From: Sistotremastrum niveocremeum HHB9708
Taxonomy: Eukaryota > Basidiomycota > Agaricomycetes > Sistotremastrales > Sistotremastraceae
Direction: 5' to 3'
DNA: 64,000 nt
Assembly: GCA_001630475.1 (NCBI GenBank)
Contig: KV419420.1
Location: 62,001-126,000 of the forward strand
Positions 55,706 through 64,000 of the stretch are shown piece after piece. The translations under genes were made by a program, and so were the position numbers. The first letter of the stretch is position 1. Every line of letters begins with the position of its first letter. The notes under the pieces are model-generated. The model was given only the letters and a program-made list of their open reading frames with translations, was not told where the DNA came from and did not search any database.

Positions 55706-56220
55706 ATATGACGCGGGTGTCAGCGACGATATTGACATCTCAACGAGTGGTGACGCATTCGAAGAAAATGCACGAGGATAACGAAGAGAATGTTCAAGGG
55801 AGGGAAGACGAAGACCTTGAACGCCGTTAGAGGCGCGACGGAGACGAGAACGAGGAGGCAGATGAAGGAGAGGCCCGCGACGATAAGCAGCGGGGGATGG
55901 CGATTGCGTATCTTGATAACGATACGGAGAGAACCATGATGATACCAGCTGTGGATGATGATCGAGAATTTCATATGCAAAGAATCGGTTTGAAAACACA
56001 CCACAGACTGTCTGACCGTCGTGCAGCACCATCATCTCCACCAGCCAAAAGAGTTCCCCAGTCCAATGAACGGAAGACTCGCAGCATTACTTCAAGACAG
56101 CAGGAGACGTTTCGTTGTTATTCAGGCAAGAGAAAAATCCCTGAGGATGAAATTGAGTCTGGCGTCGACGTTATCAACTGCGACTCTAGAAAGCTAGAAA
56201 AAACAAGCCACGTACGATGA
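55706..56220 (+). pseudogene. Possible degraded acidic/basic protein gene
   Basis: Plus-strand frames are strongly acidic over 55706-55900 (SDDIDISTSGDAFEENA, EDNEENVQGREDEDLERR, DGDENEEADEGEARDD) but switch frame and meet a stop before the 55897-56220 frame (DNDTERTMMIPAVDDDREFH, KRVPQSNERKTRSITSRQQE). Biased composition continuing through two frames suggests a broken gene. I found no splice sites that would reconcile them, and no family is recognised. Confidence 0.28.
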
Positions 56221-56967
56221 TGTCCTGATGCTCATCTGTATGGAGCTACCATTCGCGCTGGCCGTTTGGTTGTGTGCTAATTACGAAGACGTTGCTGCTG
56301 CGACTACCTCTAGGAAGCTGAGGAAATGACGAAAGAGGCAAGACGAAGATCGATTTCGTCATCGTGAGGACGAGGCGTGGGGGTATAATGATAGTCAAAC
56401 CAGTAGACCATTTTTGAGCAATGTGGATGAGGAAATGAGCTGTCAGGGTTTGGGAATACGAACTGCTGCGACGGGGGTGACTAGGTGACTTGCGATGGTC
56501 TGACTGTCAGTTAGGTAAGCTCGGCAAGTACCTCGGCATTCGGCAAGACTTCGGAACGGCGGTTTTAACGGTTTTAAAGAGGTACGCAGGTCCGACTCTA
56601 CATTAGTTCACTATTGATGCACACGATCAGCATTATCATTAGACGTAGGACATGAGTATCGAAAACTTGAGCCTCGTAAAAGAAGTCGGAAGGTCCAGAT
56701 TTCGGCCGTATTGGCGTCGTTGATAGTCCTACTCAAAGCGAGAATGATCCGGATCACGTCTGAGAAGAGAGAGCATTGAACAATGCCGCACATGAATATC
56801 ATTGGAACCCAACGCACTCTGACAAGCTAGGTAGCATGTACTATGGATATCGCAAATTACTCAGGCGCTCCCCGCCACAACCAATCTCGATGACATACTC
56901 GAGTATGTAGATAAATAATCCATTCCGATATAAATATTTTTCTCAGTGCATTGTAACGATTGTGATT
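56221..56967. other. Intergenic, no supported gene
   Basis: A minus-strand frame at 56611-56817 has no family support. The rest is the 3' flank of the minus gene ending at 56968. Confidence 0.4.
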
Positions 56968-57242
56968 CTACGGAGCCGCGAGACGCCTTTTCTTTGAGGG
57001 ACGACCTTCCGATTCATCTCCATCTACAGAGGAGACCGTGTTAGAAGATGAGACATCAGATGGCTCAAATGAGTACTGGCTCGTTTCATCGGTTACGCTT
57101 GTCGAGCTCCCCTGCTCCTGGTCCATCAGCGATGACCCAGATGCACCCTCTGTTTCGACACCTCTAAAGCCTCTGCGAAAGGAGTCGTCCCGATCCAAAA
57201 CAACGGAGGACCGAAGAGGGGAGATCGCGGAGTGAGTATGAC

Positions 57243-57333
57243 TTGAACCATAACTCTCATTTCCTTGCATCTCTGGTCCATAGAGCGGCGAGTTCGCATT
57301 TCCTTGCATCTCTGGTCCATAGAGCGGCGAGTT
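57243..57333. repeat. 39-bp tandem duplication in coding sequence
   Basis: Two near-identical units built on TTTCCTTGCATCTCTGG and CATAGAGCGGCGAGTTCG encode a repeated NSPLYGPEMQG on the minus strand. The unit is a multiple of 3. Confidence 0.88.
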
Positions 57334-57534
57334 CGGTACATGGGGGAACTGGTGAAGATGATCATGATAGGGAGGGGGAATCCAGGAAGCTGCATCTGGG
57401 GATCCCGTGCGGAACGTCGGATTGGGAATCTGGACGCGCAGCTGTGCACGAGGACGCCAAAGCACCATGAAAGGTTTGGCTAAGAGGATATGATGAGCAT
57501 CGACTGATAGCACGGCGAAGGAAGGTACGACGAC

Positions 57535-58050
57535 TAGAGTTTGAAGGTCCAGTCCACGTGACTGCAGGCAACCGAAGGTCGTGGTGGGGTCGTGACTGGA
57601 CTGCAGTTGCTGGTCATCTGGATTTCTGAAAATCAGGCAACTGGCAACTGGAGTCATGACCAGTCGCAACCGTGGTCGCAACTGAGGACCCTTAAGGGTC
57701 CTGGGAAAGGGCATACCTAGGGTATTTTGGGTGTCAAGTGGGTATTTATGGCCATATATTCATCATATATTGTATTATATAGTGTTCCTATGTGTTACTA
57801 GACACTATATGACCACTAATAAGACCTAAAAGTAATATATAATTGATTAAAACAATGATTTAGACCAGTTGTGACCTCAGGTCGTGGCCATGACTGGTCA
57901 GGCAACTGGTCTTTTTGGCAACTGGTTGCTGGACCGCAACTGCAGTCCTGTTGCCAGTTGCCCAAAATTTTGGCAGGCAACCGGACCGGCAGTTGCCAGT
58001 CATGGGCAAAAACAGAAAAAGTCCAGTCGTGACCGGACTTTAAAACCCTA
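57535..58050. mobile_element. hAT-type MITE, family 1, 516 bp, in an intron
   Basis: It begins TAGAGTTTGAAGGTCC and ends GGACTTTAAAACCCTA, flanked by identical 8-bp duplications ACGACGAC (57527-57534 and 58051-58058). The interior matches the copies at 36371 and 39856, including the palindrome GGACCCTTAAGGGTCC. It lies in the last intron of the minus-strand gene at 56968-58867. Confidence 0.92.
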
Positions 58051-58373
58051 ACGACGACATACACGGGATCCATACCAACTCTTTCCCGACGACTTTGGGA
58101 GCCGGATACAAACAGTGTGCGATGAGGCGAAAGGCGGCCAGTACAACCTTGGCATTAAGACCCTCGTGTGCAGGAACAGCACCGCCAATGATTTCCATGA
58201 CCTAGATCGTACGTCTCAGCGACCATCCACGCTAATCAAGTGAAGACTTACGGTGTTAAGGTCGGCGAATCGTAAGGCTTTGCGGTGCCTACCTTTCAGC
58301 CAACCCCGTAATTCGCTGATATGCAACGCGCGATTTGGCAGTTCTGCTTCGATCGCATCAACAGCAGTCCCAG

Positions 58374-58663
58374 TAAGGATGAACACGAGTATAGCAAAAA
58401 AATTGGTACCCATGGATAAACCTGAGTAGGTACCTGCCTTTTTCATTTTTTACAGGTACCGAGTATTGGCTTTCCCAGAAAAACTGTCAAAAACAGGTAT
58501 CCATACCTGGGGTACCTGGGTAAAAAGGCCATTTTACTCAGGTATTACTCAGGTAGGTACCTGTCTTTTGGGAAGTGAGTGGGTATGGCTGGCCAGATTT
58601 TCCTCTGAAATACTCATGAGTGGATACTCAGGTGGGGCAGGTATATACTCGTGTTCATCCTTA
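58374..58663. mobile_element. hAT-type MITE, family 2, 290 bp, in an exon
   Basis: The terminal inverted repeats TAAGGATGAACACGAGTATA (58374-58393) and its complement (58644-58663) are perfect over 19-20 bp. The flanks AGTCCCAG (58366-58373 and 58664-58671) are identical 8-bp duplications. The interior holds many CAGGTACC/GGTACCTG and ACTCAGGTA units, typical subterminal repeats. It is unrelated in sequence to family 1. Confidence 0.9.
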
Positions 58664-58867
58664 AGTCCCAGGAGCGGGCAAGGCGACTTCGAAAATGTCG
58701 AAGAGGTCTGGAATGAACGCGCAGAATTCCAAAGACGACAACGCCGAATGATCCAGAGTGATGGGACGATTGACAGTTCGATTGAAGTTTCGATTGAACA
58801 TCTGGTTGTGTCGCTTTCTGTAGGTGAAGACGGAACGAACCATGGAATGAAGAACGACAGCGATCAT

Positions 58868-59969
58868 CTCTTGCTCTTATACCCGGAGATGGGTGCAAAC
58901 TCTGGCTGGCATCGACTTGGATTCCTGGCGATCAATCTGGCTGAACCGCTTTGGGAATTTCGGCCAACGGTCGTGCGCAGGCCCACTTGATCGATAGAGT
59001 CGGAAGCATCAGGCATTGCGATGTCCAACCATTCCATGGTCAGTGATGGGTGTCGACGGGTACTCGTGAGAGGGGACTTGCCGAATTACCATCCTCGGCT
59101 TCAGTCAACGCAGCCAAGCGCTAAATACGCGAACAGCACCCGAATTCCCATTCTCAGAATTGATCTTGGAATTGATACAATCGAATTTCCACTTGAGAAG
59201 AGCGACTCAGGGCACGCCAATCATCTATTCCACGAACCTTAGACACGAATGGCTACGCGTTGCGTGCAGATCAGACGACTACAGTCATGATGTAAGCGCG
59301 CTTAGTTAGCTCGCTAAACCCCGCAAAACACAGATACAAATACTGACAACCACAACCACACAACTATTTAAGCGCTCGCCAGCTTGCTGCAGCTCTTTAT
59401 CCCAAGTTGGGTTGCGCAATGCCCATTCTTACGCACTATCCGGACTGCGGAAGGTCAGAGTGAAGACCCGGGGACCCACTCTAGAAACGTGCAGACCGAT
59501 CTCTTCATTACTTGATGCCGGTCGCACGGTTTGAAAATAGCTCAATACCTAGGGAATGAAGATCTAAGCACATCTATCGTCATTTCTCGCGTTGGGTCTT
59601 CTAGTTAGAGCGGAAACACACTTGTGCATTTCGTCCGACGGGAGTCCAGATCCTCATCATACAGTAGCTTGCGCATCGCTTGGATTTTACTCCAACAGGC
59701 ACGAGTACATTCATAGATATGTTCAGTAATAGTAGTCCTCCATCGTTTGACCTCTGAACATTTGTGTTTTGGATCACCGTCTTTTAGCAGGTATTCGTGG
59801 ACAACAGGATGCGAAGCCTTTGATGGCCGTTACATCATACATGCGAAATGAATACATTGTTATAAATACACCGCCATTGTCATTTCTCTTTGTTGTCGCC
59901 CCTACAAGCCCAACATTCTGTGGTTTGGACATCATAAGCTTCTGAATGAGACCGTAATGAAGCCATTAC
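58868..59969. other. Intergenic with GCCGAATT-type sites
   Basis: It contains GGGAATTTCGGC at 58953-58964, GCCGAATTACC at 59080-59090 and CCCGAATTCCC at 59139-59149, all upstream of ATG 58867 on the minus strand. The remainder (59250-59960) shows no supported gene. Confidence 0.45.
59080..59149. promoter_or_regulatory. GCCGAATTACC and CCCGAATTCCC sites
   Basis: An exact and a near copy of the 11-bp motif at 59080-59090 and 59139-59149, 213 and 272 bp upstream of ATG 58867. Confidence 0.4.
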
Positions 59970-62060
59970 TTACTCCATGTATCGTCGAGGAAGCTCCAGC
60001 TGTCTGGAGGGCCGAATAGCTAACGACGCTCGATCATGCTCGTCCAGAAACGCAAGGAACTGAGAGTGATAGTAGTTCTTCGGCTGGCCTACCATGGGAC
60101 GCGTTTTCGATATCAAAGTCGCTGAAAACTTCCTTGTTCGGGGTGGACCGCCTCTCGTGCGTTCGAATCCTGGAGGATATCGTTGTTCGTGGTGCATTTT
60201 GTCCAGGAGACGTAGTAGTTTGGTGATCCATTCTGCCCTATCAGTGCGTCGCCGAATAAAGAAAGTCGGATTTTGGTCTTCGTCATCAGATGCATGTCGC
60301 GACTCGTCATCAGATTCATCGCTACTCATGCCCTGCGCTCCAAGACGTACAAGCACTTCCTCTGCGGCAGCTAAGTCCGAACGACTCTGTACTTGAGCTA
60401 TCCTTAAATTCCACAGCTAAATTGCATCAGTGATCAAGTCATTAGGGGCGAAAAAAGTCATACGTACATTTATGCGCCTGGTCCGACGTCTCGTATACTT
60501 CAACTCTTTCTGTCGCCGGATAGCCTGCTCCTCCGGACTCTTCTTCGTATTCAGCTTCCGGTAGAGTATACGACGCGAACGAATGTGAGAGTAGAAGCTG
60601 GCTTTCACAGAGTCGAAGTTCCATTCCGGCTCCTCGCTGTAGTCCTTCAAGAACAGCTTATGGAAAATTTTGCGAGCCTCCAGATTCCATGGCGAACAAG
60701 GCGTTCCGCCGTAATGTATGCGAAACCGAGATTCTGTCGGGCCCGGATTCCGGCCTTTATGAAAGGCACGTACATCGGATTTGCTCGGTTGGTCTAGGAA
60801 TTCGTTTGGATCATCTGAACGATTCTCGAGAGCCTGGAGATATAAGCGAATCGTTTTCTGAAGAAGAGATACTAAGTTGTTGTCGATGCCCAGCTCATAG
60901 TTTTGCTTACTTGCAGGTCGAGTGTCACTCGATCACGTCTGATCGGTCGACGCTTCCAGCTCCTCCAATTGTGGTTTCCGCGACCTCGGGAACCATTCCG
61001 TGGAGGAGAAGAGTAATTATCGGAAGCTTTCAAGGATTTGGCAATCTTCTTGAGGATCTCCGTATTGCGATGGCCAGACAACAGAATTTTCTCTAGCATG
61101 CCTAGCTGACGCGAGTTCTAGAAAGTTCAGCCGTCTTGTAAGCATGATGCGATGAGCATATCAGACATACAGAATGCGAATCCAAATCCATGTCGGAGAG
61201 ATCCATATCGTCGTTCTCGTCGGCACTCCTCTCTGCAATGTCGTCCTCCTGTTCACCATCCACGCTTTCATCATCACTCTCATCACCGCTGACTCCACCA
61301 CTCTCGCTCCCACTTTCATCACTGATCTCGTTGTCACTGCTCGTGTTCATGCGATCACCTCTCTCAGTGTCATCATCCGACCCACTGCCCTCACCCATTC
61401 TCTGCAGCGGTTGTGATCAATTGACTTTCTGCCAAGTTGCCATATATGACGTACGGTATCTTGATCGACGATCTCCATGTAATCTTCGGGAACCTGGATC
61501 AGGGTTACTCAGATCGCTTTACAATCAGTACGACAGACCGACCTCTTCAAACCGATGGTCTTCATGGGTTGACTGAGATCGCTCTGTAAGTCGCCGCGGG
61601 AGCTATCAAAAGGTCTTGACCATACCTGACGGTTCTCGAGATGTGCCAGCGCAATCGAACGAGACGTGAATGTAGCTCCTTGGGCAGGTAACGAGTTTTG
61701 ACGATACGGAGAGATTGATGGGCTCGTCTGCTCGACTTCGCCGGGAGTAAAGGACTGAACCGGATCCTGGATCCTGGCAGGTAATGCATGACTCGCCGAG
61801 CCCGGGGACGCAGAGCCCTCTTCGGACAAAAGATGAGATGAATCGGATTTTGAGTATGAGGACAGTACTCGTTGCGCAGGAGGAGCTGTAAGAGGCCGGA
61901 GTAGGATGAACACGTGATTAAAGACAATGCAATGGGAACACTGACAAGACCCTCGAGCGTTAACGCGCCGATTTCTCAAGTGAGCAGCTCGACGAAGGAG
62001 GATGTCCCTTTTGCTGACTGCTGGTTCATTATCCGAATCCGCCTGAGATTCCGCGTCCAT
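59970..62060 (-). CDS. Agaricomycete protein of unknown function, GMSxDES family (paralogue of 25192 gene)
   Basis: Exons include 61493-61455, 61401-61171, 61117-60911, 60857-60468 and 60416-59970, all in phase; the first exon or exons start at ATG 62060 (MDAESQADSDNEPAVSKRD). The central exon is a long acidic Ser/Asp/Glu tract. The conserved C-terminal half reads KTIRLYLQALENRSDDPNEF, GPTESRFRIHYGGTPCSPWN, LEARKIFHKLFLKDY, TRRRTRRIN, LVRLGAQGMSSDESDDES, FIRRRTDRAEWITKLLRLLD and a final RPSRQLELPRRYME. The order and spacing of the blocks equal those of the 25192-28023 product. The exon around 61560-61600 is only partly resolved. The function is unknown. It is divergently transcribed from the 62491 gene. 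Confidence 0.82.
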
Positions 62061-62275
62061 GATAGTGCTTGTCACCAGGAAAAGCTCTGGCAACGATAAT
62101 GTTGGTTTTGCTTGACAATCTCGCGATCGAGTCTAGATTGTCCAATCCAATTTATATGACTTGGGAGAGAGATGACCTGGTATGTCTTGATTACTTTGTG
62201 CTCAGTTTCGCGGACTGATTTTCTGGTGCAGGGCCGCAGCATCGTTACCGTATGTTCCTCCTACTTCGCAGATAT

Positions 62276-62322
62276 GGTAATTCGGCTAAGTTGATCGCTC
62301 ATTCCCAACCAGGTAATTCGGC
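62276..62322. promoter_or_regulatory. Two GGTAATTCGGC sites in a divergent promoter
   Basis: GGTAATTCGGC at 62276-62286 and 62312-62322 are direct repeats 36 bp apart, lying between ATG 62060 (minus) and ATG 62491 (plus). Confidence 0.55.
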
Positions 62323-62428
62323 TATGGACCTCGAAAAAGATGGGGACTGCTCGGTAATCACACAGCAATCCATATTCGACATGACTATCTGCGTGTCTGC
62401 TGGTTCTGATGGCGGGCTCGCGGGCTGG

Positions 62429-62434
62429 TATAAA
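62429..62434 (+). promoter_or_regulatory. TATA-like box
   Basis: TATAAA lies 57 bp upstream of ATG 62491, between the two GGTAATTCGGC sites and the start codon. Confidence 0.5.
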
Positions 62435-62490
62435 TGATTCAATTCTCTGACCACTTCCATTAATATTCCCTACCAATTCGAACCAGTGTG

Positions 62491-63879
62491 ATGCACGCTA
62501 TCTCTCCCTCAAGGAATCCCTCTTCGACTGATGAAGCTTCCATTGTCACCGGAGCTAAGGATATCGATGGTGAGCTCTCCGTCGCGCCGAAGAATGGTCT
62601 CTCAATGCTGTCTGCCTTGATAGCCTTGAACCTGAATCAACTATTCGGAGAGATCGTTGAACAGAGCTTCGCAGGTATGACAGCTGCCTGAGGTATGATT
62701 CCTGGTCACATTAAGGCTCTAGGGGATCCCATATGGAAAATATCTGGAGAAGCCGAAAGTAGCACCCTGCCTGCTGCGTTTGACGCAGGTGTGTTGTGCG
62801 TTCAATACTCTTGACCGGGCCCTACTCACTGTCTGCTCAATATACTAGACCCATTTTTTGAGCACCTCCTAAACGAAGAGAGAGCTAATCTTGGAATCGA
62901 CGAAAGCATGGGCACAGTCGTCTCATCTCGTACCCACTCCTACGGAATGCAATCAAACCTGCAACATTCGCCCTCAAGTCATACGCAACCGAACATGTTT
63001 CCACCTGTTCTGCGGACTGATTCAGTGTCGGACGACAGTCAAGAGAACTACTCGGTGTGTCGATACTTCGTCCGGCCTGTTGTGTCTCTAAACCCACCTA
63101 GACTTGTTCGGAAGATTCGGATATTAGCATGTATACGGGAGTGAACGATCCTTATCAGGTACTCGTCAATCCTGTTCCTTTTGTGCAGATGGCTCGATGA
63201 TTTCAGCCTCAAGGTCTGGGTGATCGGTACGAACGATCTGATCTGCCCTTCCCCATCGCGGTACCCATGTCACTGGGGTCCGCTTCGAAAGCACAATCTC
63301 AGCAAGCCATGAGCATTGTTCGTGACGACATAACGTACTCACGGCCGACTGGTCTCGGACCTCAGAATGCAGCTCAGTCGCATACACCAATGGTGCAGCC
63401 TTCTGCTCCTGAGAACCAGCAGAACGTGCATTGTGCGGATGGAGGTTTCAGCAACGGTGCCGTCCCTTGCTCGTGCAAAAATCCGGTGCATGGTGTGAGT
63501 GTCACCTGGTACCCATCATTCCCACCGAACGCTGACGACTTGTTGGCTCAGCTCAATACAAAAGAAGGGACATGGCCGACAGCCAACTCTGGCTTCGTGT
63601 TCAATACTCTCGTTCCACAGGTTGTCATGCCGGTAATGTAAGTCATTCATCAATGTTGGCGGTTAGGCAGTAATCTAACATTGATACAGACCCCATTCCA
63701 CTTTTTCCGCATTCCCCGGTTTCTCCGGTTTTCCGGTCTTTCCGATCTTTCCGATCTTTCCTGTCTATACGCTGCCCTGCCCTCATCCAGCATATTCATT
63801 GGGGGGTCCATTGCAATATCCGCAACCAAGTTCCGTGCAAGGGAGGCCAGGTGACTGCGGACACGAAGGAAAATACTGA
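62491..63879 (+). CDS. Proline-rich protein of unknown function
   Basis: Exons 62491-62674, 62723-62788, 62849-63054, 63102-63158, 63207-63637 and 63690-63879 are in phase throughout (377 aa). The N-terminus is mixed and mildly hydrophobic (LSMLSALIALNLNQLFGEIV). The middle is Ser/Gln/Pro-rich. A short Cys-containing block, HCADGGFSNGAVPCSCKNPV, could bind metal but has too few ligands in register to name. The last exon encodes GFSGFPVFPIFPIFPVY from a TTTCCGGTCTTTCCG-type repeat. No domain is recognised. Six consistent exons and a TATA box at the right distance support a real gene, probably a regulatory or disordered nuclear protein, which is inference. Confidence 0.68.
63700..63762 (+). repeat. 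Degenerate TTTCCGNTC repeat in coding sequence
   Basis: Imperfect 9-bp units (TTTCCGGTC, TTTCCGATC, TTTCCTGTC) encode a GFP/FPV/FPI run in the final exon of the 62491 gene. Confidence 0.7.
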
Positions 63880-64000
63880 ATGATCAGATGCGACTTGTTT
63901 TTAAGTTGCGGAAGAAATTTCGCGCAGTCCGCTCGGTGTGGAGTTGCTAAGTGCGGAAACGGTTTGCAATGAGGGGTTTCAAAGCGTAATTTATTGATAA

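Larger units (their letters stand above)
56968..58867 (-). pseudogene. Unknown nuclear protein, hit by two hAT-type MITEs
   Basis: From ATG 58867 the product reads MIAVVLHSMVRSVFTYRKRH, then FCAFIPDLFDIFEVALPAPG, where a 290-bp MITE (58374-58663) interrupts the exon. The frame resumes exactly past it (AVDAIEAELPNRALHISELR). An intron near 58251-58203 leads to MEIIGGAVPAHEGLNAKVVL. The next intron contains a second MITE (57535-58050) and ends CTCTTAG near 57484. The last exon has KPFMVLWRPRAQLRVQIPNP, a duplicated NSPLYGPEMQG and a basic end, PSKKRRLAAP. Splice phase holds at both junctions. The exon insertion should abolish the normal product unless it is spliced out, so the gene is probably inactivated, though it otherwise looks fresh. 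The family is unknown. Confidence 0.6.

Noticed and set aside
57480-57714. N-terminal extension of the minus-strand frame ending at 56968
   Set aside because: Upstream of about 57484 the frame reads intron and then the MITE, not host coding sequence.
1-64000. tRNA, rRNA, CRISPR arrays and LTR retroelements
   Set aside because: No cloverleaf with A/B boxes, rRNA block, spaced direct-repeat array, reverse transcriptase, integrase or gag-like motif was noticed on either strand by eye.

Overview
The window looks like nuclear DNA of an Agaricomycete (mushroom-forming basidiomycete). Nearly every gene is split by introns of about 45-60 nt with GTRNGT donors and YAG acceptors. Three transposon superfamilies common in these fungi are present: a KDZ transposase with a CxC2 cysteine cluster, CACTA/Tnp2-like elements, and hAT. 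Several host genes belong to multicopy families of the kind found in mushroom genomes: WD40 proteins with C-terminal membrane segments, a SUN-domain protein, and proteins carrying a G-M-S-x-D-E-S signature. Family names come from remembered motifs. Exon models were built by hand from splice signals and phase, so they need transcript support.

Layout. 1-1908 (-): KDZ transposase cut by the window edge. 4070-5026 (-): membrane protein ending in a viroplasmin/RNase H1 N-terminal-like domain. 5678-8255 (+): seven-exon nuclear protein of unknown function, followed by a strong hairpin. 9108-9714 (+): small unknown gene. 10022-13928 (-): CACTA transposase readable as one 1233-aa frame, with two GC-AG introns. 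14111-17871 (-): two paralogous membrane proteins and a SUN-domain gene. 18385-20098 (-): WD40 gene. 20420-21943 (-): FKBP-like gene. 22396-24800 (+): a coiled-coil membrane protein and a member of a two-gene unknown family. 25192-28023 (+): 858-aa protein. 28793-32597 (+): tandemly duplicated WD40-membrane genes with duplicated upstream regions. 33980-37330 (+): 5'-truncated CACTA copy carrying four SAP-like exons and a nested hAT MITE.

38174-40951: a putative tail-anchored protein (-), then the second member of the unknown family (+), which has a MITE and an assembly gap in an intron. 41444-46679: a coiled-coil gene (-), then a nucleoplasmin-like gene (-) and a WD40-membrane gene (+) that are divergently transcribed. 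47323-49113 (-): hAT transposase. 49902-51483: head-to-head unknown genes. 52924-54644: an unknown gene (+) and a MYND-finger gene (-). 56968-58867 (-): unknown nuclear protein hit by two hAT-type MITEs, one in an intron and one in an exon. 59970-63879: two divergent genes, one of them homologous to the 25192-28023 gene.

Three themes stand out. First, MITEs with 8-bp target duplications sit in introns of genes that still read in frame, within about 20 kb of a hAT transposase gene. Second, a short motif, GCCGAATTNCC, occurs nine times between 38 kb and 63 kb, mostly 70-250 bp upstream of start codons, and I saw no exact copy in the first 38 kb. Third, several gene families are represented more than once here (WD40-membrane, the G-M-S-x-D-E-S family, the GDL/W/HP family, and the SUN-neighbour membrane proteins), which points to recent lineage-specific duplication.
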